Shown here: positions 7,289-12,341 of the stretch, in pieces
Layout of the letters: every line of letters begins with the position of its first letter
How positions within the stretch are numbered: position 1 is the first letter of the stretch
NCBI GenBank assembly: GCA_945863085.1
Contig: CAMBCD010000045.1
Location: 1 to 12,341, forward strand
DNA from: Bordetella parapertussis
Lineage (GTDB): Bacteria; Pseudomonadota; Gammaproteobacteria; Burkholderiales; SG8-41
DNA length: 12,341 nt
Direction of reading: 5' to 3'
Program-made: the position numbers and the translations under genes
Notes under the pieces: model-generated
What the model was told of the DNA's origin: nothing
Databases searched by the model: none
The model's input: the letters and a program-made list of their open reading frames with translations, nothing else

Positions 7289-8179
7289 GTGAATATCGGG
7301 TTTATCGGACTGGGCGCGATGGGCCGCCACATGGCGCAGCACTTGATGAAAGGCGGCCATCAACTCGGTGTCTGGGCGCGCCGCGCCGATAGTGCTGCGC
7401 CACTGGTGGCGGCGGGCGCGACACGTTATGACTCGCCGGCGACACTGGCTGCGGCCTCGGATGTGGTGTTTACAATGGTCACGGCCTCCAGCGATTTCGA
7501 AGCGGTGGTGAGCGGACCGGGCGGCATCATCGAAGGCGCCAAACGCGGCAGCGTGGTGGTCGACATGGAAACGATTTCACCGGCCGTTGCGCGCAGGGTG
7601 GCGCAGCTGCTGGCGGCGAAAGGCATCGACATGCTCGATGCGCCGGTGTCCGGCGGACCGATGGGTGCAGAGCAGGCGACGCTGTCGATCATGGCGGGCG
7701 GCTCGCCGGAAGTGTTCGAGCGCATCAAACCGCTTTTCGCCTGCATGGGCAAAACCATTACCCGTGTCGGTGACAGCGGCGCCGGCCAGATCACCAAGGC
7801 CTGCAACCAGCTGGCCTTGCTGGTGGCGACGCAGGGCGTGGCCGAGGCGCTGCACCTTGCCGGCCGACTCGGTGCTGATGTCGCGAAAGTGCGTGAAGTG
7901 ATGCTCGGCGGTGTCGCTGCCAGCCGCGTCATGGAGCTCTTCGGCAAACGCATGGTGGAGCGCAACTACGCCAATGGCATCGACACCCGGCTGTACCACA
8001 AGGATCTCGGTATCGTACTCGAACTGGCGCGCGAGGCCGGCATCGCGTCACCTGGTGGTGCTGCAGTGATGCAGCAGATCAATGCGCTGATGGGGCAGGG
8101 CCGTGGCCAGGATGACCTGGCGGCGCTGATCACGGTGCTCGAGCAGATGTCGGGTACTGCTGCAAACAAGGGGAAATGA
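7289..8179 (+). CDS. NAD(P)-dependent beta-hydroxyacid dehydrogenase (3-hydroxyisobutyrate / tartronate semialdehyde reductase family)
   Basis: Cytoplasmic dehydrogenase acting on a 3-hydroxyacid or its semialdehyde, such as 3-hydroxyisobutyrate or tartronate semialdehyde/D-glycerate. The 296-residue length is normal. Landmarks are the nucleotide-binding motif GFIGLGAMGRHMAQHL (4-19), the DAPVSGGPMGAEQATLSIMAGG substrate-binding segment (117-138), catalytic Lys170 with Asn173 in GAGQITKACNQ, and Lys238 in the C-terminal YHKDLGI. Translation starts at GTG, 22 bp after the AEC gene. The stop is one base from the next ATG, so it is tightly linked with the CoA-ester lyase. Which beta-hydroxyacid is used is not evident; the nearby lyase and 2-hydroxyacid dehydrogenase suggest glyoxylate or C4-C5 acid metabolism, but this is inference. 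Confidence 0.9.
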   Translation: MNIGFIGLGAMGRHMAQHLMKGGHQLGVWARRADSAAPLVAAGATRYDSPATLAAASDVVFTMVTASSDFEAVVSGPGGIIEGAKRGSVVVDMETISPAVARRVAQLLAAKGIDMLDAPVSGGPMGAEQATLSIMAGGSPEVFERIKPLFACMGKTITRVGDSGAGQITKACNQLALLVATQGVAEALHLAGRLGADVAKVREVMLGGVAASRVMELFGKRMVERNYANGIDTRLYHKDLGIVLELAREAGIASPGGAAVMQQINALMGQGRGQDDLAALITVLEQMSGTAANKGK

Positions 8180-8180
8180 C

Positions 8181-9167
8181 ATGAGTTTTACCCAGCCTGA
8201 ATCGGCAACATCGCGCCTGACCCGCTCCGAGCTTGCGGTGCCCGGCGTCAATCCCGCGCTGTTCGACAAGGCGGCAAAATCCGCAGCCGACGTGATTTTT
8301 CTTGATCTTGAGGATGCCGTGGCGCCGGATGACAAGCCGCAGGCGCGGAAGAACGTGGTTGCTGCACTGAATGACATCGACTGGGGACGCAAGGTGATGG
8401 CGGTGCGCATCAACGGCCTCGATACGCATTACATGTACCGCGATGTGGTTGATCTTGTCGAGCAATGCCCGCGGCTGGACATGCTGGTGATACCCAAGGT
8501 CGGCGTGCCGGCGGATGTGTACGCGCTGGACATGCTGGTGACACAGATTGAGCAGGGGCAGGGTCGTGGAAAAAGCGGCGACAAACGCATCGGTTTTGAA
8601 GTATTGATCGAAACCGCACTGGGCATGGCCAATGTTGAGGCGATCGCCCAGTCCAGTCGCCGTCTGGAAGCGCTGGCTTTCGGTTCCGGTGACTTTGCCG
8701 CGTCAACCCGCGCGCGTACCACCATCATCGGCGGGCTGCATCCCGAATACGGCGTGCTGACTGACTGTGATGCGGAGGGTCGCCGAGAGTTTCATCAGAC
8801 TGATCCCTGGCATGCGGCGCAGGTGCGCCTGCTGGTGGCTTGTCGAGCCTATGGCCTTCGGCCGATCGACGGGCCGTATGGTGACTTCAAGGATCCGGAA
8901 GGTTACCTGGCCGCGGCGCGACGCGTGGCGGCGCTCGGTTTCGAGGGCAAATGGGCCATCCACCCGACGCAGATCGAAGCGGCCAATCAGGTGTTCAGTC
9001 CGTCGCCCGGGGAAATCAGCAAGGCGCAACGCATCGTGGACGCGATGGCACAGGCTGCACGCGAAGGCAAGGGCGCGGTGCAGGTCGATGGCCGATTGGT
9101 GGACATTGCCAACATCCGCATGGCACAAAACCTGTTGCAAAAAGCAGCGGCAATTCCCGGTAACTGA
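8181..9167 (+). CDS. HpcH/HpaI-CitE family CoA-ester lyase, L-malyl-CoA / beta-methylmalyl-CoA lyase-like
   Basis: Mg2+-dependent enzyme predicted to cleave a malyl-CoA-type thioester into an acyl-CoA and glyoxylate, or the reverse condensation. The 328-residue protein matches the family over its whole length: FLDLEDAVAPDDK (40-52), Arg76 in AVRINGLDT, IPKVG (104-108), metal-binding Glu144 in FEVLIETALG and Asp171 in GSGDFAAS, DGPYGDFKD (230-238), KWAIHPTQI (257-265) and Asp308 in LVDIANI. From memory, these correspond to the active-site residues of the Rhodobacter-type malyl-CoA lyase Mcl1, and the GLDTHYMYRDVVDL region also looks close to that enzyme. It lacks the citrate-lyase operon partners, so it is not CitE of citrate lyase. 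AAGGGGA at 8168-8174 precedes the ATG at good spacing. Glyoxylate release would fit the upstream glyoxylate-reductase-type dehydrogenase. A malyl-CoA thioesterase is an alternative. Confidence 0.88.
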   Translation: MSFTQPESATSRLTRSELAVPGVNPALFDKAAKSAADVIFLDLEDAVAPDDKPQARKNVVAALNDIDWGRKVMAVRINGLDTHYMYRDVVDLVEQCPRLDMLVIPKVGVPADVYALDMLVTQIEQGQGRGKSGDKRIGFEVLIETALGMANVEAIAQSSRRLEALAFGSGDFAASTRARTTIIGGLHPEYGVLTDCDAEGRREFHQTDPWHAAQVRLLVACRAYGLRPIDGPYGDFKDPEGYLAAARRVAALGFEGKWAIHPTQIEAANQVFSPSPGEISKAQRIVDAMAQAAREGKGAVQVDGRLVDIANIRMAQNLLQKAAAIPGN

Positions 9168-9184
9168 AACGGACGAATGACCGC

Positions 9185-9212
9185 TTGCGCCAACGTGAAA
9201 ATTGGCTAGACT
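9185..9212 (+). promoter_or_regulatory. Candidate sigma70 promoter for the CBS-domain gene
   Basis: TTGCGC (9185-9190), a 16-bp spacer and TAGACT (9207-9212) lie in the 104-bp gap after the lyase gene. The match to consensus is moderate only. A separate promoter fits the change in gene theme here. Confidence 0.35.
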
Positions 9213-9258
9213 GGTTTCCCAGACGGTAGTGATCGGCCGCTGCCAGTTGATATTTTCC

Positions 9259-9269
9259 GGAGGAGGAGA
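9259..9269 (+). promoter_or_regulatory. Unusually strong ribosome-binding site before the CBS gene
   Basis: GGAGGAGGAGA, with overlapping Shine-Dalgarno cores, lies 2 nt before the ATG at 9272 (the first GGAGG is 8 nt away). It is the strongest such site in the window and suggests high translation. Confidence 0.7.
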
Positions 9270-9271
9270 TT

Positions 9272-9700
9272 ATGAAAACAGTCAGCCAGCTGTTGCAGGG
9301 CAAGGGCGGCAGTGTGTTGTCAGTGACTCCGGAAACCAGCGTGTTCGAGGCATTGAAACTGATGTCCGAAAAAAACGTCGGGGCGCTGCTGGTGATGAGC
9401 GGCGACACCTTGCGCGGCATCATGTCGGAGCGCGACTATGCGCGCAAAGTCATCCTGCTTGGCAAATCCTCGCATGAGCTCGCAGTGCGCGACATCATGT
9501 CGGACAAGGTGGTGTCGGTGACGCCGAAGCAGACCGTGGATGACTGCATGGGGCTGATGACCGGCCGCCGCATCCGCCATCTTCCGGTGCTCGACAACGG
9601 GCGTGTGGCCGGTGTGTTGTCGATCGGCGACCTGGTGAAAGCAGTGATCGAGGAGCAGCGGCAGACCATCCAGCAGCTGGAAAGTTACATCCACAGTTGA
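9272..9700 (+). CDS. Two-CBS-domain protein
   Basis: Small stand-alone cystathionine-beta-synthase-domain protein of 142 residues. Such proteins usually bind adenine nucleotides and act as sensors or regulators. CBS domain 1 spans about residues 8-62, with SVTPETSVFEALKLMSEKNV and the LRGIMSERDYARK closing strand and helix. Domain 2 spans about 74-127, with IMSDKVVSVTPKQTVDDCM, RRIRHLPVLDNG and VAGVLSIGDLVKAVI. A short helical tail (EEQRQTIQQLESYIHS) ends the protein. No catalytic or membrane domain is attached. The start is fixed by the strong ribosome-binding site. It has the compact form common in proteobacteria (CBS pair, about 140-150 residues). The partner is unknown and the neighbours do not identify it. 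Confidence 0.9.
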   Translation: MKTVSQLLQGKGGSVLSVTPETSVFEALKLMSEKNVGALLVMSGDTLRGIMSERDYARKVILLGKSSHELAVRDIMSDKVVSVTPKQTVDDCMGLMTGRRIRHLPVLDNGRVAGVLSIGDLVKAVIEEQRQTIQQLESYIHS

Positions 9701-9732
9701 ACCCCCGGGCCCGTCGCCTGGCCGGTTCCGGT

Positions 9733-9757
9733 CGGGCTTGCCGTGCCCGCAATTTTT
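9733..9757 (+). terminator. Possible weak terminator after the CBS gene
   Basis: An all-GC 5-bp stem (CGGGC 9733-9737 with GCCCG 9745-9749), a 7-nt loop, then CAA and TTTTT (9753-9757). It is short but has the right order, and it lies in the 85-bp gap before the CinA-type gene. Confidence 0.38.
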
Positions 9758-9785
9758 AAACCCTCTCTGCATTCCCAATAAAAAA

Positions 9786-10535
9786 ATGAAATTCGGTGCC
9801 ATCATCATCGGTGATGAAATCATGTCCGGCAAACGCCAGGACAAACACATGGCCAAGGCCATCGCAACGCTGGCGGAACGCAACATTGAGCTGTCCTGGG
9901 TGCAATACCTCGGCGACGAGCCGGAATTGATCGTGGCGACCCTGCGCCGGACCTTTGCCGGCAGCGACGTGGTGTTCAGTTTCGGCGGTATCGGTGCCAC
10001 GCCTGACGATCACACGCGGCAAAGCGCTGCGGCAGCTGCGGATGTCGCACTGAAACTGCATCCCGAAGCAGAAGCCGAGATCCGCGACCGCTTTCGCGAC
10101 GATCCCAAGGGCGTCACGCCGCAGCGGCTGATGATGGGTGAATTCCCCGACGGCAGCGCGATCATCCCCAATCCGTACAACCGCATTCCCGGTTTCAGTT
10201 TCCGCAACCACCATTTTCTGCCCGGTTTTCCGGAGATGGCCTGGCCGATGCTGGCGTGGGTGTTGGACACACAATATGCGCATGCCGGCACCGAACGCGC
10301 GGTGGAGGCGGCGATCATCGTGCGCGAGGCAGGCGAGAGCCAGCTGATCGAGCTGATGAACGAATGCCTGCGTACCTATCCCGGGCTAAAGGTGTTCAGC
10401 CTGCCGCGGGTCACGCCGGAGCGGTTTATCGAGCTGGGTGTGCGAGGTAACGCGGCGCAGGTGGCGGAAGCGATTGCGCTGCTGAAGTCCGGCGTCAGCA
10501 GCCTGGGTTTCCCCTGGGTGCCGGCGTCAGGTTGA
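9786..10535 (+). CDS. Competence/damage-inducible protein A (CinA-type) molybdopterin-binding domain protein
   Basis: A protein of 249 residues with the MoCF/MogA-like fold found at the N-terminus of CinA. The hallmarks are FGAIIIGDEIMSGKRQDKH (3-21) and SFGGIGATPDDHT (65-77), the nucleotide- or molybdopterin-binding loop with paired Asp. A family-typical PGFPEMAWPML segment follows at 146-156. The C-terminal nicotinamide-nucleotide amidase domain of full-length CinA is absent, as in many short proteobacterial members, so deamidase activity is not predicted. The ATG at 9786 is preferred because homology begins with KFGAIIIGDE. A TTG at 9738 in the same frame would place the start inside a hairpin and add non-conserved sequence. 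No clear Shine-Dalgarno is seen before the ATG (an A-rich run instead). The cellular role of this short form is poorly defined. Confidence 0.85.
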   Translation: MKFGAIIIGDEIMSGKRQDKHMAKAIATLAERNIELSWVQYLGDEPELIVATLRRTFAGSDVVFSFGGIGATPDDHTRQSAAAAADVALKLHPEAEAEIRDRFRDDPKGVTPQRLMMGEFPDGSAIIPNPYNRIPGFSFRNHHFLPGFPEMAWPMLAWVLDTQYAHAGTERAVEAAIIVREAGESQLIELMNECLRTYPGLKVFSLPRVTPERFIELGVRGNAAQVAEAIALLKSGVSSLGFPWVPASG

Positions 10536-10553
10536 CAGCGCGCGGCTTACAGC

Positions 10554-10583
10554 AAAAAGCCCCCGGAGTTCCGGGGGCTTTTT
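10554..10583. terminator. Bidirectional Rho-independent terminator between convergent genes
   Basis: A perfect 13-bp stem (AAAAAGCCCCCGG 10554-10566 with CCGGGGGCTTTTT 10571-10583) and a 4-nt loop AGTT. A-tract on one side and T-tract on the other let it work in both directions, ending the CinA-type transcript on + and the phasin transcript on -. Confidence 0.93.
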
Positions 10584-10615
10584 GTTTGCAGCCTGATGCG
10601 GTTGCTGGTGCGAAC

Positions 10616-11158
10616 TTACTTCTTTGAAGCTTTTTTCACCGTGGCAGTCGTTTGCGAGGCGGCGGCTTCCAGGTTCGACTGGGTGGCTTGCGCGAACTGC
10701 TTGCCGACTTTCGTCAGGTTGTCGTAAGCGGCATTGACCGAGGCGATCGCCGATTTGACGGCAGCAACACCGACTTCGGAACCGGCCGGGGCGGACTTCA
10801 TCATCTTGTCGAGCGTGGTGACGACTTCCTTGTTGAAATCGGCAACCTGCGCTTCAACCAGCTTGCTGAATTCGGCCTGAGTTTCGGAGGTCAGGTCGTA
10901 GACGCTTTTGGCGTAGGCGGTGGCTTTTTCCAGCGTCGGTTGCGCCATGTTGTCCTTCAGCGCGGCGAATTGCTGGAAATCCTTGACGGCGGCCAGTGCT
11001 TTCGCGCTTTCGATGCTGTCGGCAAACGCGGTCTTCGCGGCTTTCATCTGCAGTTCGATCATGCGCTCGGTGCCTTCGATCGCCACGCCGGCGAACTTCA
11101 TCACGGATTCCATGTTCGCTTTGTTCATTGCAATAAGTTGTTCCGGAGTCTGATACAT
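10616..11158 (-). CDS. Phasin family protein (PHA granule-associated)
   Basis: Small amphipathic helical protein that coats polyhydroxyalkanoate granules. The 180-residue protein begins with the typical phasin N-terminus (YQTPEQLIAMNKANMESVMKF) and continues with family segments GTERMIELQMKAAKTAFADS (29-48), ALKDNMAQPTLEKATAYAKS (66-85) and SETQAEFSKLVEAQVADFNK (91-110). It is Ala/Lys/Gln-rich with no transmembrane helix, and ends in a basic tail (TVKKASKK), as in many betaproteobacterial phasins of the PhaP type. The start is supported by AAAGGAGA five to six bases upstream. It has its own consensus promoter and PhaR-like sites upstream and shares the bidirectional terminator downstream, so it is a single-gene unit. 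No PHA synthase or phaR is in the window. Which phaP paralogue it is cannot be told. Confidence 0.92.
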   Translation of the reverse strand: MYQTPEQLIAMNKANMESVMKFAGVAIEGTERMIELQMKAAKTAFADSIESAKALAAVKDFQQFAALKDNMAQPTLEKATAYAKSVYDLTSETQAEFSKLVEAQVADFNKEVVTTLDKMMKSAPAGSEVGVAAVKSAIASVNAAYDNLTKVGKQFAQATQSNLEAAASQTTATVKKASKK

Positions 11159-11164
11159 GGTGAA

Positions 11165-11172
11165 TCTCCTTT
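11165..11172 (-). promoter_or_regulatory. Phasin ribosome-binding site
   Basis: On the - strand this reads AAAGGAGA, followed by 6 nt and the ATG at 11158. It is near-ideal and fits a highly expressed granule protein. Confidence 0.85.
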
Positions 11173-11219
11173 ATAAACAAACAATTAAAAAGTTAGACTT
11201 AAATTTTCGGGTGCGTTTA

Positions 11220-11240
11220 TATTGCACCGCACAATTTGAA
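11220..11240 (-). promoter_or_regulatory. PhaR-like operator, promoter-proximal copy
   Basis: Contains the 13-bp repeat TATTGCACCGCAC (+ strand, 11220-11232), continuing as GCACAATTTGAA (11229-11240). It covers the predicted phasin transcription start and touches the -10 box, a position suited to repression. It loosely fits (10 of 12) the degenerate motif GCAMMAAWTMMD that I recall for PhaR sites at the Ralstonia phaP promoter. Confidence 0.55.
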
Positions 11241-11267
11241 TTATAAGGGCGACAGAGAGCATGTCAA
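11240..11267 (-). promoter_or_regulatory. Consensus sigma70 promoter of the phasin gene
   Basis: On the - strand, TTGACA (11262-11267), a 16-bp spacer and TATAAT (11240-11245): both hexamers match the consensus perfectly. The predicted transcription start is near 11233, giving a leader of about 75 nt. Such a strong promoter would normally need repression, which the flanking repeats could provide. Confidence 0.85.
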
Positions 11268-11285
11268 GGCTTTGGGCAAAATATT

Positions 11286-11306
11286 TATTGCACCGCACCA
11301 AATAAA
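11286..11306 (-). promoter_or_regulatory. PhaR-like operator, promoter-distal copy
   Basis: Second exact copy of TATTGCACCGCAC (11286-11298), 66 bp from the first, continuing as GCACCAAATAAA (11295-11306). That 12-mer fits every position of the recalled PhaR motif GCAMMAAWTMMD. It lies upstream of the phasin -35 box, so the two copies bracket the promoter. Confidence 0.55.
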
Positions 11307-11325
11307 GTCAGTAAATACTGACTTT
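11304..11325. promoter_or_regulatory. Perfect 22-bp inverted repeat, candidate operator
   Basis: Arms AAAGTCAGTA (11304-11313) and TACTGACTTT (11316-11325) around a central AA. It overlaps the end of the distal PhaR-like site by 3 bp and runs into the -35 box of the + strand promoter by 2 bp. There is no following T-run on either strand, so a dimeric repressor site (TetR-like spacing) is more likely than a terminator. The binding protein is unknown. Confidence 0.6.
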
Positions 11326-11352
11326 GACGGCGGCGGCGGCGCCCGCTAGCAT
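11324..11352 (+). promoter_or_regulatory. Sigma70-type promoter of the HIT gene
   Basis: TTGACG (11324-11329), a 17-bp spacer and TAGCAT (11347-11352); 5 of 6 and 4 of 6 matches. The predicted start near 11359 leaves a leader of about 79 nt, which holds a small GCCGG-GCA-CCGGC hairpin (11390-11402). The spacer contains a CGG microsatellite (11328-11339). Confidence 0.55.
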
Positions 11353-11437
11353 CAAAAAACACTTAATAATCAAATCGTTGCCAGTCGCTGCCGGGCACCG
11401 GCGAATATCCGTAACTAATTGTTTTTAAAGGATTTTT

Positions 11438-11776
11438 ATGGCTACATTATTCAGCAGGATCATTGCCCGCGAGATTCCGGCCGATATCGTTTATGAAGAC
11501 ACACATTGCCTCGCCTTCCGGGATATCAATCCCCAGGCGCCCATCCATGTGCTGGTGATCCCCAAGCAGGAGATTCCGCGGCTGGCCGATGCGCAGGATG
11601 CCGACCAGGCCCTGCTCGGACATCTGTTGCTGGCGGCAGGGAAAGTGGCGCGGCAACTGGGCGTGGATGACGCTTTCCGGTTGATCGTCAACAACGGCGC
11701 CGATGCCGGGCAGACGGTGTTCCATCTGCACCTGCATATCCTTGCCGGGCGGCCCATGCGCTGGCCGCCGGGCTGA
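11438..11776 (+). CDS. HIT family (HINT-type) nucleotide-binding protein
   Basis: Histidine-triad hydrolase or transferase of the HINT branch, acting on purine nucleoside phosphoramidates or similar adenylated compounds in the cytoplasm. The 112-residue protein has the usual order of segments: SRIIAREIPADIVYEDTHCLAF (6-27), DINPQAPIHVLVIPKQEI (29-46), VNNGADAGQTVFHLHLHILA (84-103) with the histidine triad His96, His98 and His100, and the RPMRWPPG C-terminus (105-112). His98 or its neighbour is the nucleophile by family knowledge. Length is normal and the gene is complete. AAAGGA (11427-11432) precedes the ATG by five bases. It is transcribed divergently from the phasin and shares the control region, but nothing indicates a functional link. 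Confidence 0.93.
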   Translation: MATLFSRIIAREIPADIVYEDTHCLAFRDINPQAPIHVLVIPKQEIPRLADAQDADQALLGHLLLAAGKVARQLGVDDAFRLIVNNGADAGQTVFHLHLHILAGRPMRWPPG

Positions 11777-11951
11777 AGCACCCAATAATGCACGTGCTAA
11801 CGACATCCAACTGCTGCAGCCTGTGTTTGGTGCGCTAGAGGTAGATGCTGCCGGCGGCGACTCCTTCTGTCGCAGTTGTCGAGCAACGCGCGTAATACCT
11901 GTCTGTCAGCCACCCCAGTCTGTAATGGCGAGGCGCCGTCAGTGAACTGAT

Positions 11952-11972
11952 TACAATATCCGATTATGTAAT
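11952..11972 (+). promoter_or_regulatory. Possible -10 box and inverted repeat before the last gene
   Basis: TACAAT (11952-11957) is a good -10 candidate, but no -35 box is seen at the proper distance. The same spot holds ATTACA (11950-11955) and TGTAAT (11967-11972), an inverted repeat with an 11-nt spacer that could be an operator. The rest of the 212-bp gap from 11777 shows no gene, terminator or RNA that I can support. Confidence 0.28.
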
Positions 11973-11974
11973 TT

Positions 11975-11979
11975 GGAGG
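11975..11979 (+). promoter_or_regulatory. Ribosome-binding site of the last gene
   Basis: GGAGG lies 9 nt before ATG 11989. This fixes the start of a gene whose stop is beyond the window. Confidence 0.7.
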
Positions 11980-11988
11980 CTTTTGGTC

Positions 11989-12341
11989 ATGAACAGTAAA
12001 TCACCGTTGACCTGGGAAGAATTGGTCAAGAACAACATATCGTTATCCCGTCTTCCTGCCGTGAGGAGAGAGGATTTGGATGAAAAGGGACGGCAGGCAT
12101 ACGACACATGCGCCGATCCTAAAAGCAGGCTTTGGGCAAAGCTGGTTGGCGTTCCGGGTTTTTGGCTGCACATTCCGGAATTGCTGGCACCAGTCCGGGA
12201 ACTCAACTGGGGTCTCCGTCGCAAGGATTCCGGTTTGGAGTCCCGCCTTCGCGAGCTGACGATACTCGTGACCGCGCGAGAAAATGATGCGCAGTATGAG
12301 TGGACTGCGCACGAACCCTATGCGCTGAATGAGGGGCTCGA
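11989..12341 (+). CDS. Carboxymuconolactone decarboxylase / AhpD-fold family protein (3' partial)
   Basis: The frame from ATG 11989 stays open to the window end (117 codons, no stop), so only the N-terminal part is visible. Recognisable family sequence lies near residues 83-115: LESRLRELTILVTARENDAQ followed by YEWTAHEPYALNEG. The E-x3-R-E-x-x-I-L pattern and EW-x2-H are the core of the carboxymuconolactone decarboxylase family (all-helical AhpD-like fold). No CxxC pair is present in the visible part, so AhpD-type peroxidase chemistry is not indicated; the EWxxH form occurs in CMD proteins that lack the thiol pair. Substrate is unknown. Codon use looks less GC-biased than in neighbours (ATA, TTA and ATT among the early codons), hinting at lower expression or separate ancestry. 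Confidence 0.8.
   Translation, partial: MNSKSPLTWEELVKNNISLSRLPAVRREDLDEKGRQAYDTCADPKSRLWAKLVGVPGFWLHIPELLAPVRELNWGLRRKDSGLESRLRELTILVTARENDAQYEWTAHEPYALNEGL

Noticed and set aside
6547..7332. Antisense open frame (261 codons) opposite the AEC gene
   Set aside because: Shadow composition (His/Gln/Arg-rich), no motifs; the + strand carrier is well supported.
10652..11176. + strand open frame (174 codons) opposite the phasin gene
   Set aside because: Gly/Arg/Phe-rich shadow; the - strand frame has phasin motifs, a strong ribosome-binding site and a consensus promoter.
11304..11325. Inverted repeat read as a terminator for the phasin or HIT gene
   Set aside because: It lies upstream of both genes, has only a 2-nt centre and no T-run, so an operator is the better reading.
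11790..11797. GCACGTGC palindrome after the HIT gene as terminator or operator
   Set aside because: Only 8 bp, no loop or T-run, and no repeat elsewhere in the window; likely chance.
11964..12312. Two - strand open frames over the last gene
   Set aside because: They oppose a + strand frame with clear CMD-family residues and a Shine-Dalgarno site; neither has recognisable motifs.

Overview
The window is a GC-rich chromosomal segment, probably from a betaproteobacterium (Burkholderiales-like). This rests on the gene families, the GC-rich third positions, and a phasin gene whose promoter resembles Ralstonia-type PHA regulation. There is no ribosomal marker, so the assignment is inference. No mobile element, CRISPR array, tRNA or rRNA is visible.

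Layout. (1) 2-9167: nine co-directional + strand genes for carboxylate uptake and metabolism. They encode a TRAP solute-binding protein with a Tat-type leader (5' end missing), a Rho-independent terminator, TRAP small (DctQ) and large (DctM) permeases, an amidase-signature hydrolase, a D-2-hydroxyacid dehydrogenase, an AEC-family carrier, a 3-hydroxyisobutyrate/tartronate-semialdehyde dehydrogenase-type enzyme and an L-malyl-CoA lyase-like CoA-ester lyase. Gaps are mostly 1-25 bp or overlaps; the exceptions are the terminator region after dctP and a 73-bp AT-rich gap before the AEC gene. (2) 9272-10535: a two-CBS-domain protein and a short CinA-type molybdopterin-binding-domain protein, ending at a strong bidirectional terminator. 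(3) 10616-11158: a phasin on the - strand. (4) 11159-11437: a divergent control region with two well-formed promoters, two 13-bp direct repeats bracketing the phasin promoter, and a perfect inverted repeat abutting the promoter of the + strand gene. (5) 11438-12341: a HIT-family nucleotide-binding protein, a 212-bp gap, and the 5' part of a carboxymuconolactone decarboxylase/AhpD-fold protein that runs off the window.

How the genes may work together (inference). The TRAP system, with a TakP-like binding protein, and the AEC carrier would bring in 2-oxo, hydroxy or dicarboxylic acids. The amidase could release an acid from an amide. The two dehydrogenases and the malyl-CoA lyase-like enzyme would process hydroxyacids, glyoxylate or CoA-linked intermediates. 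The actual substrate cannot be read from the sequence.

The least ordinary signals are the oversized DctM, with a long Pro/Ala/Glu-rich insert carrying a short repeated motif, and the structured phasin/HIT intergenic region. I see no clear evidence of a wholly new biological system.
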